Shown one piece after another: positions 34,503 through 45,986 of a DNA stretch of 51,044 nucleotides. This DNA comes from Aurantimonas coralicida (lineage in GTDB: Bacteria > Pseudomonadota > Alphaproteobacteria > Rhizobiales > Rhizobiaceae). Each line of letters starts with the position of its first letter. Position 1 is the stretch's first letter. A program made the position numbers and the translations under genes. The notes beneath the pieces were generated by a model. That model was not told the DNA's origin. It did not search any database and worked only from the letters and a program-made list of their open reading frames with translations. The stretch spans positions 1 through 51,044 of the forward strand of contig DRFF01000001.1 in assembly GCA_011050685.1 (NCBI GenBank), written 5' to 3'.

Positions 34503-35252
34503 TCAGATGCAGCGGCCGCCATCGACCTCGAGGACGGCGCCGGTGATCATCGCGGCTTCGTCGGAGGAAAGGAAGACGGTGGCATTGGCGATGTCCTCGG
34601 GCCGGCTCATCCGCCCGAGCGGGATCGTGGCGATGAATTTCGCCCGGTTCTCCGGCGTGTCCGGAACGCCCATGAACTCCGACAGGAGACCCGTTTCGCC
34701 GATCACCGGGGCGATGCCGCAGACCCGGATCTTCATCGGCGCCAGCTCGACGGCGAGGGACTTGGTCAGCGTGTTCACCGCGCCCTTGGACGAGTTGTAC
34801 CAGGTCAGGCCCGGACGCGGACGCAAGCCGGCGGTCGAGCCGATATTGACGATGACGCCGCCGCCCGCGTCGCGCATGGTGGGAATGCAAACCCGGGTCA
34901 TGTGGAAGATCGCCTTCACATTGACCGCATAGACCTTGTCGAACTCCTCCTCGGTGACCTCGAGGATCGGCTTGTTGCGGTGCGTCCAGCCGGCATTGTT
35001 CACGACGATGTCGATACCGCCCAGCGCGTCGCTCGCCGATTTCCAGGCAGCCTCGACAGCCTTGCCGTCGGTGAGGTCGCAGGCAATCGCGACATGCCCC
35101 TCGCCGAGTTCGCTGGCCACGCGCCTGGCGCCTGCCTCGTTGATGTCGAGCACGGCGACTTCCGCGCCCTCCTTGGCGAAGGCCCTGGCGATGCCTTCGC
35201 CGAAACCGGAGCCGCCGCCCGTGACGAGGGCGCGCTTGTTGGCCAGACGCAT
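34503..35252 (-). CDS. Short-chain dehydrogenase/reductase
   Basis: The 249-residue classical SDR has the NAD(P)-binding GGGSGFGEG (12-20), NNAG (85-88) and the catalytic residues Asn111, Ser139, Tyr152 and Lys156 (WYNSSK). Asp36 after the second strand (VLDI) suggests NAD preference. The product is a 3-oxoacyl or sugar/alcohol oxidoreductase; the substrate is unknown. GGGAGG precedes the ATG at 35252. It is separated from the aldehyde dehydrogenase gene by 34 bases and from the GST gene by nine. Confidence 0.92.
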   Translation of the reverse strand: MRLANKRALVTGGGSGFGEGIARAFAKEGAEVAVLDINEAGARRVASELGEGHVAIACDLTDGKAVEAAWKSASDALGGIDIVVNNAGWTHRNKPILEVTEEEFDKVYAVNVKAIFHMTRVCIPTMRDAGGGVIVNIGSTAGLRPRPGLTWYNSSKGAVNTLTKSLAVELAPMKIRVCGIAPVIGETGLLSEFMGVPDTPENRAKFIATIPLGRMSRPEDIANATVFLSSDEAAMITGAVLEVDGGRCI

Positions 35253-35286
35253 GAATGATCCTCCCGATCGATCGTCTATCTATTCG

Positions 35287-36762
35287 CTATTCGCCATGAT
35301 TGAACACGACCGTCTTCAGCTCCGAGAACTCGTAGAGGGCCTCGAAGCCCTTCTCGCGGCCGTGGCCGGACTTCTTGACGCCGCCGAAAGGCAACTCGAT
35401 GCCGCCGCCGGCGCCATAGCCGTTGACGTAGACCTGACCGGCGCGGACCTTTTTGGCCATGCGCATCTGTCGGTCGCCGGCCTTCGTCCAGATTCCGGCG
35501 ACGAGGCCATAGTCGGTGCCGTTGGCGATGCGGACAGCGTCAGCCTCGTCCTCGAAGGTCGTCACGGCCAGCACCGGGCCGAACACCTCCTCGCGGGCCA
35601 GGCGATGCTCGGGCGGAACCAGGCCAAGAACCCGCGGTGCGACGTAGAAGCCGCCGGCCGGCGCGTTGGGCGAGATCCGGCCGGTCGCCAGCGTCTTGAC
35701 GCCGGTTTCCGCCGCGTGATCGAGGAAGGACTGGACGCGCGCCTTCTGCCTGGCGCTGACCAGGGCGCCGAGATCGGCGTCCTCGTCATGGGGCGCGGCG
35801 ACGAGGCTCTCGAATTTCGCCGTCACCCGTTCGAGCACCTTGTCGAGGATCGGTCTGTGGACGAGCAGGCGGCTGCCGGCCGAGCAGGTCTGGCCGCCAT
35901 TCTGGACGATCGCGCCGGCGATGAACGGCAAGGCCTTGTCGAGATCGGCGTCGTCGAAGAGGATTTGCGGCGACTTGCCACCGAGCTCCATGGTGCAGCC
36001 GACATTGTTGATGGCGCAGGCCTGCTGGATCAGCGTGCCGACCTGGGGCGAGCCGGTGAAGGACATGAAGTCGATGCCGGGATGGGCCGACAGCGCCGCG
36101 CCGGCTTTTTCACCATAGCCGGTGACGAGGTTGATCGCGCCCTCCGGCAGCCCGGCGTCGAGCGCCAGCTGGGTCAGGCGGATCGGCGTCAGGCAGGCTT
36201 CCTCGGCCGGCTTGATGACCGTGGCGTTGCCCATTGCCAGCGAGGCGCCGAGGGTGCGGCCGTACATTTGCGCGGGATAGTTCCAGGCGATGATATGGCC
36301 GGTGACACCCTTGGCCTCGCGCAGGGTCATGACCGTGTAGCCGTTCATGAATGGCAGCGTTTCGCCATGCACCTTGTCGGCTGCGCCGGCGTAGAACTCG
36401 AAATAGCGGGCGCAGGCGGTGATGTCAGCCCGCGCCTGCTTCATCGGCTTGCCGCAGTCTAGCGCCTCCAGCTGCGCCAGTTCCTCGGCGTTGGCGGCGA
36501 TCAGTTCGGAGAATTTCATCAGCAGCCGGCCGCGCTCGACCGCCGAGAGCCGGCCCCAGGCGCCGCGCTCGAAAGCCTCGCGGGCTGCTTTGACCGCGCG
36601 ATCGACCTCGGCTTCGCCGCCGGCGGCGATGGTCGCCACGACTCCGCCGGTCGACGGGGCGATGACATCGATGGTCTCGCCGGAATCGGCAGTGGCCCAC
36701 TTCCCGGCGATCTGGATGGTCGAACCGCTCGCCGCGTTGTCGAACTTGAACTGCTGGTTCAC
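35287..36762 (-). CDS. Aldehyde dehydrogenase family protein
   Basis: The 491-residue NAD(P)-dependent enzyme has catalytic Cys293 (NGGQTCSAGSR), general base Glu259 (MELGGKSP) and Asn161 (IIAWNYPAQM). It is of the betaine-/aldehyde-dehydrogenase class, which overlaps with BetB, but it heads a catabolic operon rather than sitting by betA; a BetB role for the choline pathway cannot be excluded. The start is GTG at 36762 with GGGAGGAA upstream. It leads the series SDR, GST, thiolase and tartrate-dehydrogenase-like gene. Confidence 0.92.
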   Translation of the reverse strand: MNQQFKFDNAASGSTIQIAGKWATADSGETIDVIAPSTGGVVATIAAGGEAEVDRAVKAAREAFERGAWGRLSAVERGRLLMKFSELIAANAEELAQLEALDCGKPMKQARADITACARYFEFYAGAADKVHGETLPFMNGYTVMTLREAKGVTGHIIAWNYPAQMYGRTLGASLAMGNATVIKPAEEACLTPIRLTQLALDAGLPEGAINLVTGYGEKAGAALSAHPGIDFMSFTGSPQVGTLIQQACAINNVGCTMELGGKSPQILFDDADLDKALPFIAGAIVQNGGQTCSAGSRLLVHRPILDKVLERVTAKFESLVAAPHDEDADLGALVSARQKARVQSFLDHAAETGVKTLATGRISPNAPAGGFYVAPRVLGLVPPEHRLAREEVFGPVLAVTTFEDEADAVRIANGTDYGLVAGIWTKAGDRQMRMAKKVRAGQVYVNGYGAGGGIELPFGGVKKSGHGREKGFEALYEFSELKTVVFNHGE

Positions 36763-36960
36763 CGCTTCCTCCCTGTTTTCTGTGCGGGCGCGCTAAGACA
36801 CCGTCGCGTAGGCGCCTCCGCACCGATTGCCAAGGTCCTCTTACGGCTTCGCCGCGCGCGAGGAAAGCCGCCAGCCGAGGACGACGCGCGGCCTCCGACC
36901 CTACCCGATCAAACGTCGGTCTTCTCCCCTAACGAAGAGCAGCGTCGACCCATCGCTTCG

Positions 36961-37845
36961 TCATAGCAGGACTTTCGGTTCGGGGCGGCCCCGCACCGGA
37001 AGGTCGATGAGGAAGGTCTTGCCGGCATCAGGATCGTTTAGCCGAGCCTTTTCCGACAGGCCGGACCAGGCCGAGGTGACGATCATCCGGTCGAGTTTCG
37101 GGCCGATGAAGCAGGGGCAGGTGACCTGCCGGGCGTTGATTGCGATGGTGCGGAGGCGTGTCCCGTCTGGCGAATAGGCGTCGACCGTTCCATTGCCCCA
37201 GCGCGCGTTCCAGATCACACCGTCGGCATCGCAGATCGCGCCGTCGAGGCCGCCCTTGCCGCCGCGCTGGTCGAAGAACAGGGTGGGCTCGGCGGTGGGC
37301 AAACCGGTCTGGGGGTCGACCTCGACGCGCATCAGACGGTTGATGGCGGTGTCGGTGAAATAGGCGAGGCGACCGTCGGGCGAAAAGCAGATCGCATTCG
37401 GGATCGTGACGTTGGAATAGAGCGTCCGCAATTCGCCGCCGCGATACCAGTAGATCGCGCCGGCGCCCTTCTCGTGCGCCTTGCCCATGGTGCCGATCCA
37501 CAGCGCGCCGGACGGATGGACGCGGCCGTCGTTCGAGCGCGTCGCCGCATTGTCGGCCTCCAGCGGCCGATGCAACGACAGCCGCCCGGTCGCCGTCTCG
37601 CGAATATAGAGACCGTCCTCCGCCGCCATGAGCTGGCGCTCGGTATCGATGACGGCGAGGGCACTCGCCATGAAAGGCAGGGGATGGGCGGTCGCGTCCG
37701 CCGCGTCGCCGCCTTTTTCCAGCAGGGATCGACCCTCGATATCGAACCACCAGGCCGTGCCGGTCGCCGGATCGTAGGTTGGACCCTCGCCCAGCTGGCA
37801 GGCGATGTCGCAATAGAGGCTGACGGAAATATCGGCATCGGTCAT
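36961..37845 (-). CDS. SMP-30/gluconolactonase family protein
   Basis: The 294-residue protein is a six-bladed SMP-30-type beta propeller. It shows LGEGPTYDPATGTAWWFDIEG with the first-blade metal Glu, RSNDGRVHPSGALWIGTMG with metal Asn/Asp, FSPDGRLAYFTDT, and GLDGAICDADGVIWNARWG. Such proteins hydrolyse sugar lactones such as gluconolactone. The ATG at 37845 gives the family N-terminus; the longer frame to 37974 is not supported. It lies 198 bases upstream of the aldehyde dehydrogenase gene on the same strand and may be co-regulated with it. Confidence 0.88.
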   Translation of the reverse strand: MTDADISVSLYCDIACQLGEGPTYDPATGTAWWFDIEGRSLLEKGGDAADATAHPLPFMASALAVIDTERQLMAAEDGLYIRETATGRLSLHRPLEADNAATRSNDGRVHPSGALWIGTMGKAHEKGAGAIYWYRGGELRTLYSNVTIPNAICFSPDGRLAYFTDTAINRLMRVEVDPQTGLPTAEPTLFFDQRGGKGGLDGAICDADGVIWNARWGNGTVDAYSPDGTRLRTIAINARQVTCPCFIGPKLDRMIVTSAWSGLSEKARLNDPDAGKTFLIDLPVRGRPEPKVLL

Positions 37846-38012
37846 CGGCGGTCCTGACTTTTCTATCAACCAAGAATGGCCGGTTCGCCCGGCCCTGTCG
37901 ATCCGGCGCGACGGGCGGCGATTTGCCAAGGCCGCTCCAGGGGCTGCTCCGCCCCGATGTGCCCTCCGCAACACATTGGTCGTTAAACAAGATTCAAGAT
38001 CGCAGGGTTAGT

Positions 38013-38041
38013 TTGACAGACAGCGCCGTGGCCAACTAGCT
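38013..38041 (+). promoter_or_regulatory. Possible promoter of the carboxypeptidase gene
   Basis: A perfect TTGACA (38013-38018) lies 17 bases from CTAGCT (38036-38041), about 30 bases before the GTG start. The -10 match is weak, so this is only a candidate. Confidence 0.35.
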
Positions 38042-38071
38042 CCCGGCAACCCAATCGAGAGCCCCGCCCCT

Positions 38072-38986
38072 GTGACGTTCCGCCTTTTCGCCCGGCCCGG
38101 CCTTGTCGCGCCCTTCAAAGCGACGATCGCCGCGCTCCTCGCGCTGTCGCTCGTTGCCTGCCAGTCGACGGAGCTGACGACCGCAGGCTTGATGTCGACG
38201 AGCGGGCAACGCGCGGCCAGTGCACTCGCCGGCGAAGCGGAGATTCGCGGACAGTCCACGCTGGTCCTCGATTACGCCAGCGGCCGCACGCTCTACGCCG
38301 ATGCGGCCGACGGCCTGCGCTATCCGGCCTCGCTGACCAAGATGATGACGCTCTATTTGCTGTTCGAGACGATCGGCGAGGGTCGGCTCTCGCTCGATAG
38401 CGAGCTTATCGTCAGCGAGAACGCGGCGTCGAAGCCGCCGGCCAAGATCGGCCTCAAAGCAGGATCGACCATCCGCGTCCGCGACGCCGCCCAGGCGATC
38501 GCGGTGAAGTCGGCCAACGACGTCGCGACCGTCATCGCTGAAAACCTCGGCGGCTCGGAAGATGGTTTCGCGGCGGCGATGACGGCGAAGGCCCGCTCCC
38601 TCGGCATGAGCCGGACGCAATTCGCCAACGCCTCCGGCCTGCCCGATCCGCGCCAGATCTCCACGGCGCGCGACATGGCCACGCTCGGCCGCGCCTTGCT
38701 GTCGCGCTTTCCCCAGTATGCTCCGCTGTTCAGCGTGACCGAGTTCGAATATGGCGGCAAGAGCTTCAAGGCGACGAACAAGCTTCTCGGCAAGGTGCCG
38801 GGCGTCGACGGCCTGAAGACCGGCTATATCCGCGACGCAGGGTTCCACCTCGTCGCGACCGCCAAGCGGGGCGGACGCCGGATCATCGTCGTCGTGATGG
38901 GCGGCGAAAAAGGCAAGGAACGCGACGCCAAGGTGATCGCGCTGATCGACCAATATCTCGGCGCCGCCCAGTTCGCCGAACGCTGA
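38072..38986 (+). CDS. D-alanyl-D-alanine carboxypeptidase, lipoprotein (S11)
   Basis: The 304-residue penicillin-binding-type enzyme has the three active-site motifs: S87-L-T-K90, S147-A-N149 and K249-T-G251. It removes the last D-Ala from peptidoglycan peptides in the periplasm. The N-terminus is a lipoprotein signal (ALSLVAC, lipid-bearing Cys30) instead of the usual cleaved peptide with a C-terminal amphipathic anchor, and the protein is shorter than DacA/DacC-type enzymes. The GTG at 38072 is the start. It is a single gene between divergent SMP-30 and the second ABC transporter. Confidence 0.87.
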   Translation: MTFRLFARPGLVAPFKATIAALLALSLVACQSTELTTAGLMSTSGQRAASALAGEAEIRGQSTLVLDYASGRTLYADAADGLRYPASLTKMMTLYLLFETIGEGRLSLDSELIVSENAASKPPAKIGLKAGSTIRVRDAAQAIAVKSANDVATVIAENLGGSEDGFAAAMTAKARSLGMSRTQFANASGLPDPRQISTARDMATLGRALLSRFPQYAPLFSVTEFEYGGKSFKATNKLLGKVPGVDGLKTGYIRDAGFHLVATAKRGGRRIIVVVMGGEKGKERDAKVIALIDQYLGAAQFAER

Positions 38987-39316
38987 GTCTGGCGCCCGGC
39001 CGGCTTCGCGAAAAGTCCGGCGATCCGGCAATATGACAGCTACGACATTGGTTTTCTCGCCGTTCGAGGCTCTGGCCCGGCAACGGCCGGCTGATCCCGC
39101 ACGGCAAACGGGAATCCGCCATTGACGGGATGCCCCGGCGGGGTCGACAGTGGATTCTTCGATCACCGGACGCTGATCGACAAAAATCGCTTGCAAAAGC
39201 CCGTAGATCGTAGCGTTTTGCAATTAAGGTATACGAAAGACGACAGGCCCGATTGCGTTGTGTGGCCGAAGCGGACAGTATGCCGGCAACGAAAAGAATC
39301 CATTGTGGGGAAGCGA
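38987..39316. other. 330-base intergenic region upstream of the second ABC transporter
   Basis: The region separates the carboxypeptidase and the ABC ATPase gene, both on the plus strand. I see no gene in it. It holds an inverted repeat at 39191-39223 that is a likely operator, followed by an AT-richer stretch (AATTAAGGTATACG) where a promoter could lie. No terminator with a T tract was found after the carboxypeptidase. Confidence 0.6.
39191..39223. promoter_or_regulatory. Inverted repeat TTGCAAAA-N17-TTTTGCAA, candidate operator
   Basis: TTGCAAAA (39191-39198) and TTTTGCAA (39216-39223) are exact complements. The pair lies 93 bases before the ATPase start and may bind a regulator of the transporter. 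No regulator gene lies nearby. Confidence 0.45.
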
Positions 39317-40381
<1,065 letters not shown>

Positions 40382-40519
40382 TCTCAGTCGGCACGCGGCT
40401 GGTCTAAGCGGCCGGTCGATGCCAACAATGAGAGGCCAATTCAGACAGACCGTCACGGCAGCGGGAGGCCGCCGACGGAGATTGCAGGGAGCGCTTCCGC
40501 TCAAGAGGAGGAGATAGCA

Positions 40520-41836
40520 ATGACGATCAATCGCAGAACACTTCTACAGGGTACGGCGGGCCTCGCGGCGAGCGCGGCATTCGGCGGAATGCTCGGCAAT
40601 GGCCGCGCCTTCGCGCAAGGGGCCATGCCGGAATTCAAGCCGGAAGAGGGCGCAAGTCTCAGGCTGCTTCGCTGGGTGCCGTTCGTGTCCGGTGAGGAAG
40701 AAGCCTGGAACGCCAACACAAAGGCGTTTACCGAGGCGACCGGCGTCGAGGTCCAGATCGACCAGGAGAGCTGGGAAGACGTGCGTCCCAAGGCAGCGGT
40801 CGCCGCGAATGTCGGCTCCGGACCGGACATGGTGATGAGCTGGTTCGACGACCCGTTCCAGTATCCCGACAAGCTCGTCGACGTTACCGACGTCGCCACC
40901 GCGCTCGGCGAGCAGAGCGGCGGCTGGTACGAGGGTCTGGAAGGCTACGCCAAGCAGGGCGACAAGTTCATCGCGGTGCCGCTGACCGCGATCGGCAATG
41001 CCATCTGCTATCGCGACAGCCACATGAAGGCCGCCGGGTTCAACGAGTTCCCGGCCGATACCGACGGCTTCCTCGATCTTTGCAAAGCGATGCAGGCCAA
41101 GGGCACGCCAGCCGGATTCCCGCACGGCAAGGCCGTCGGCGACGGCAACAACTACGCGCACTGGCTGTTGTGGAGCCATGGCGGCATGACCGTCGACGAG
41201 AGCGGCAAGCCGGCGATCGACAGCCCCGAGACCAAGGCCGCGATCGAATACGCCAAGGCGCTCTACGCGACCTTCATCCCGGGCACCGAGAGCTGGCTCG
41301 ACATCAACAACAACCGCGCCTTCCTGGCCGGACAGATCTCGCTGACGGCAAACGGCGTCTCGCTCTATTACGCTGCCAAGAAAGACCCGGCGATGGCGGA
41401 GATCGCCGAGGACATGCGCACGACCAACCTGCCGATCGGTCCGGTCGGCAAGTCGGTGGAACTGCACCAGACCTCGACGATCAACGTCTTCAAGCACACC
41501 AAGTATCCGGAGGCAGCCAAGGCCTACATCGCCTTCATGTACCAGCCCGATCAGATGAATGCCTGGATTCAGGGTGCCAGCGCCTATTGCTGCCAGCCGT
41601 TGAAGGCGTTCGCCGACAATCCGATCTGGACCTCGGACCCGATCCACGAGCCCTATTCCAAGGCGTCGGCGAGCTTGCGCCCGAACGGCTTTGCCGGGCC
41701 GCTCGGACCCTCGTCGGCCGGCGTGATGGCCGACTATGTGGTCGTCGACATGTTTGCGGAGGCGGTCACCGGTCAACGGACGGCCGAAGAGGCGATCGCC
41801 AACGCCGAGCGGCGTATCGCCCGCTACTACCGCTAA
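40520..41836 (+). CDS. Sugar-type ABC substrate-binding protein with Tat signal
   Basis: The 438-residue protein has a twin-arginine signal (NRRTLLQGTAG, cleavage near RAFAQ, residue 32) and a family-1 extracellular solute-binding fold (SLRLLRWVPFV, GPDMVMSWFDDP and WIQGASAYCCQP). A Tat signal implies folding, perhaps with a bound ligand, before export. The substrate is not recognisable. It follows the ATPase gene after 138 bases and is followed by a strong hairpin before the permeases. Confidence 0.88.
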   Translation: MTINRRTLLQGTAGLAASAAFGGMLGNGRAFAQGAMPEFKPEEGASLRLLRWVPFVSGEEEAWNANTKAFTEATGVEVQIDQESWEDVRPKAAVAANVGSGPDMVMSWFDDPFQYPDKLVDVTDVATALGEQSGGWYEGLEGYAKQGDKFIAVPLTAIGNAICYRDSHMKAAGFNEFPADTDGFLDLCKAMQAKGTPAGFPHGKAVGDGNNYAHWLLWSHGGMTVDESGKPAIDSPETKAAIEYAKALYATFIPGTESWLDINNNRAFLAGQISLTANGVSLYYAAKKDPAMAEIAEDMRTTNLPIGPVGKSVELHQTSTINVFKHTKYPEAAKAYIAFMYQPDQMNAWIQGASAYCCQPLKAFADNPIWTSDPIHEPYSKASASLRPNGFAGPLGPSSAGVMADYVVVDMFAEAVTGQRTAEEAIANAERRIARYYR

Positions 41837-41843
41837 ACAAACG

Positions 41844-41880
41844 AGGGGCGCCGGCGATCGCTGGCGCCCCTTGGCGTTTT
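41844..41880 (+). terminator. Hairpin between binding protein and permease genes
   Basis: AGGGGCGCC (41844-41852) pairs with GGCGCCCCT (41863-41871) over a ten-base loop, followed by TTGGCGTTTT. As in the Ugp-like operon, a hairpin directly behind the binding-protein gene probably caps or stabilises its transcript. Confidence 0.65.
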
Positions 41881-41959
41881 CGACCATCAAGACCGCGGCG
41901 ACGTGGCGCGATTTACCCGATCCCCATGGGCCGGGTAGCAAAAGAGGAACGAGCAAGCG

Positions 41960-42892
41960 ATGTCGAGCGTCCAGGCGGTAGAGCGGCCATCCATCCTGCG
42001 CCGGTTCGTGCAAAGCCGGAACGGCCTCGGGCTGCTGTTCATGCTGCCGGCGGCGATCTTCTTGCTGTTCTTCCTCACTTATCCGCTCGGGCTCGGCGTC
42101 TGGCTGGGCTTTACCGATACGACCATCGGTCGCACCGGCGTCTTCGTCGGTCTGGAAAACTACGCCTGGCTGTTCGACGATCCGGTGTTCTGGCTGTCGG
42201 TCTACAACACCGTCCTCTACACCTTCGTCGCCTCGGTGCTGAAGTTCGTGCTCGGCCTTTGGCTGGCCCTGATCCTCAACGAGCGCCTGCCGTTCAAGAA
42301 CTTCTTCCGAGCGATCATCCTGCTACCCTGGGTGGTGCCGACAGTCCTGTCGGCGCTAGCCTTCTGGTGGATCTACGATTCACAGTTCTCGATCATTTCC
42401 TGGGTGCTCATGCAGTGGGGCTGGATCGACACGCCGATCAACTTCCTCGGCGATCCGAACAAGGCCCGCGCCTCGGTCATCGCGGCCAATGTCTGGCGCG
42501 GCATCCCGTTCGTGGCGATCTCGTTGCTCGCCGGGCTGCAGACCATCCCGCAATCGCTGAACGAGGCCGCCGCGCTCGACGGCGCGACGCCGTGGCAGCG
42601 TTTCACCAAGATCACCCTGCCGCTGCTGACGCCGATCATCGCCGTGGTGATGACCTTCTCGGTGCTGTTCACCTTCACCGACTTCCAGCTGATCTACGTC
42701 TTGACGCGCGGTGGTCCGGTCAACGCGACGCATCTGATGGCGACGCTCTCGTTCCAGCGGGCCATTCCCGGCGGCCAGCTCGGTGAGGGCGCGGCGATCG
42801 CCGTCGCCATGATTCCTTTCCTGCTCGCCGCGATCCTGTTCTCGTTCTTCGGGCTGCAGCGACGCAAATGGCAGCAGGGCGCGGCCGATTGA
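41960..42892 (+). CDS. ABC sugar permease, MalF type
   Basis: The 310-residue permease has about six membrane segments (LGLLFMLPAAIFLLFFL at 23-39 onward) and the EAA loop EAAALDGATPWQRF followed by TLPLLTP. It forms the channel with the next gene. The ATG at 41960 follows GAGGAACGAGC. The 123-base gap behind the binding protein contains the hairpin. Confidence 0.92.
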   Translation: MSSVQAVERPSILRRFVQSRNGLGLLFMLPAAIFLLFFLTYPLGLGVWLGFTDTTIGRTGVFVGLENYAWLFDDPVFWLSVYNTVLYTFVASVLKFVLGLWLALILNERLPFKNFFRAIILLPWVVPTVLSALAFWWIYDSQFSIISWVLMQWGWIDTPINFLGDPNKARASVIAANVWRGIPFVAISLLAGLQTIPQSLNEAAALDGATPWQRFTKITLPLLTPIIAVVMTFSVLFTFTDFQLIYVLTRGGPVNATHLMATLSFQRAIPGGQLGEGAAIAVAMIPFLLAAILFSFFGLQRRKWQQGAAD

Positions 42893-42904
42893 GGAGATGA
42901 CGCT

Positions 42905-43807
42905 TTGAGTCAAGAAACGCTTCCCGGCCGTACCGTCGCCGTGCATGACGATACCGAAGGCATGCAGCAGTTCAACTCGCTGCCGCGCCGTATCCTCGTC
43001 GTCTATCTGCCGCTGGCGGTGTTCGTCTTCGTGCTGTTGTTCCCGTTCTACTGGATGGCGATCACGGCGGTAAAGCCGAACCACCAGCTGACCAACTACA
43101 CCGACTACAGTCCCTTCTGGGTGGTCAAGCCGACGCTCGAGCATATCCGCTTTCTGCTCTTCGAGACCTCCTATCCGGGCTGGCTGTGGAACACGATGCT
43201 GGTCTCCGTCGCCTCGACGGCGATCGCGCTGGCGGCCTCCGTCTTCGCCGCCTATGCGATCGAGCGGGTGCGCTTTACCGGCGCGCGGGTGACCGGTCTG
43301 TTGATCTTCCTGGCCTATCTGGTGCCGCCGTCGATCCTGTTCATTCCGCTGGCCTTCATCGTTTTCAACGTTGGCATCTTCGACTCGCGGCTGGCGCTGA
43401 TCCTGACCTATCCGACCTTCCTCATCCCGTTCTGCACCTGGCTGCTGATGGGTTATTTCCGCACGATTCCTTTCGAGTTGGAGGAGAGCGCCCTGGTCGA
43501 CGGCGCGACACGCTGGCAGATCCTGACCAAGGTGGTGCTGCCTTTGGCCGTGCCCGGCCTGATCTCCGCCGGCATCTTCGCCTTCACGCTGTCCTGGAAC
43601 GAGTTCATCTACGCGCTGACCTTCATCTCCTCGTCGGAGAACAAGACAATCCCGGTCGGCGTGCTGACCGAGCTTGTGCGCGGCGACATCTACGAATGGG
43701 GGGCGCTGATGGCCGGGGCTCTGCTCGGCTCGCTCCCCGTCGTCATCCTCTACTCCTTCTTCGTCGACTATTACGTCTCGTCGATGACCGGCGCGGTGAA
43801 GGAATAG
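42905..43807 (+). CDS. ABC sugar permease, MalG type
   Basis: The 300-residue permease has six helices and the EAA loop ESALVDGATRWQILTKVVLPL. The N-terminus has about 28 hydrophilic residues before the first helix (ILVVYLPLAVFVFVLLFPFYW). The start is TTG at 42905, just behind GAGGAGATGACGC. It pairs with the preceding permease after 12 bases. Confidence 0.9.
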   Translation: MSQETLPGRTVAVHDDTEGMQQFNSLPRRILVVYLPLAVFVFVLLFPFYWMAITAVKPNHQLTNYTDYSPFWVVKPTLEHIRFLLFETSYPGWLWNTMLVSVASTAIALAASVFAAYAIERVRFTGARVTGLLIFLAYLVPPSILFIPLAFIVFNVGIFDSRLALILTYPTFLIPFCTWLLMGYFRTIPFELEESALVDGATRWQILTKVVLPLAVPGLISAGIFAFTLSWNEFIYALTFISSSENKTIPVGVLTELVRGDIYEWGALMAGALLGSLPVVILYSFFVDYYVSSMTGAVKE

Positions 43808-43899
43808 GCGCTTCCGCGGTGCTTTCACGACATTTGGCGGTCCGGTCTCCGGGTCGGCGCAGATCGCCGTTGACTTTGGCCGCTGAATTGATAGCGTTC

Positions 43900-45982
<2,083 letters not shown>

Positions 45983-45986
45983 GCCG

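Noticed and set aside
35287-36762. Calling the aldehyde dehydrogenase betB
   Set aside because: It has the right family residues, but it heads a separate catabolic operon 26 kb from betA, and the family is too broad to name the substrate.
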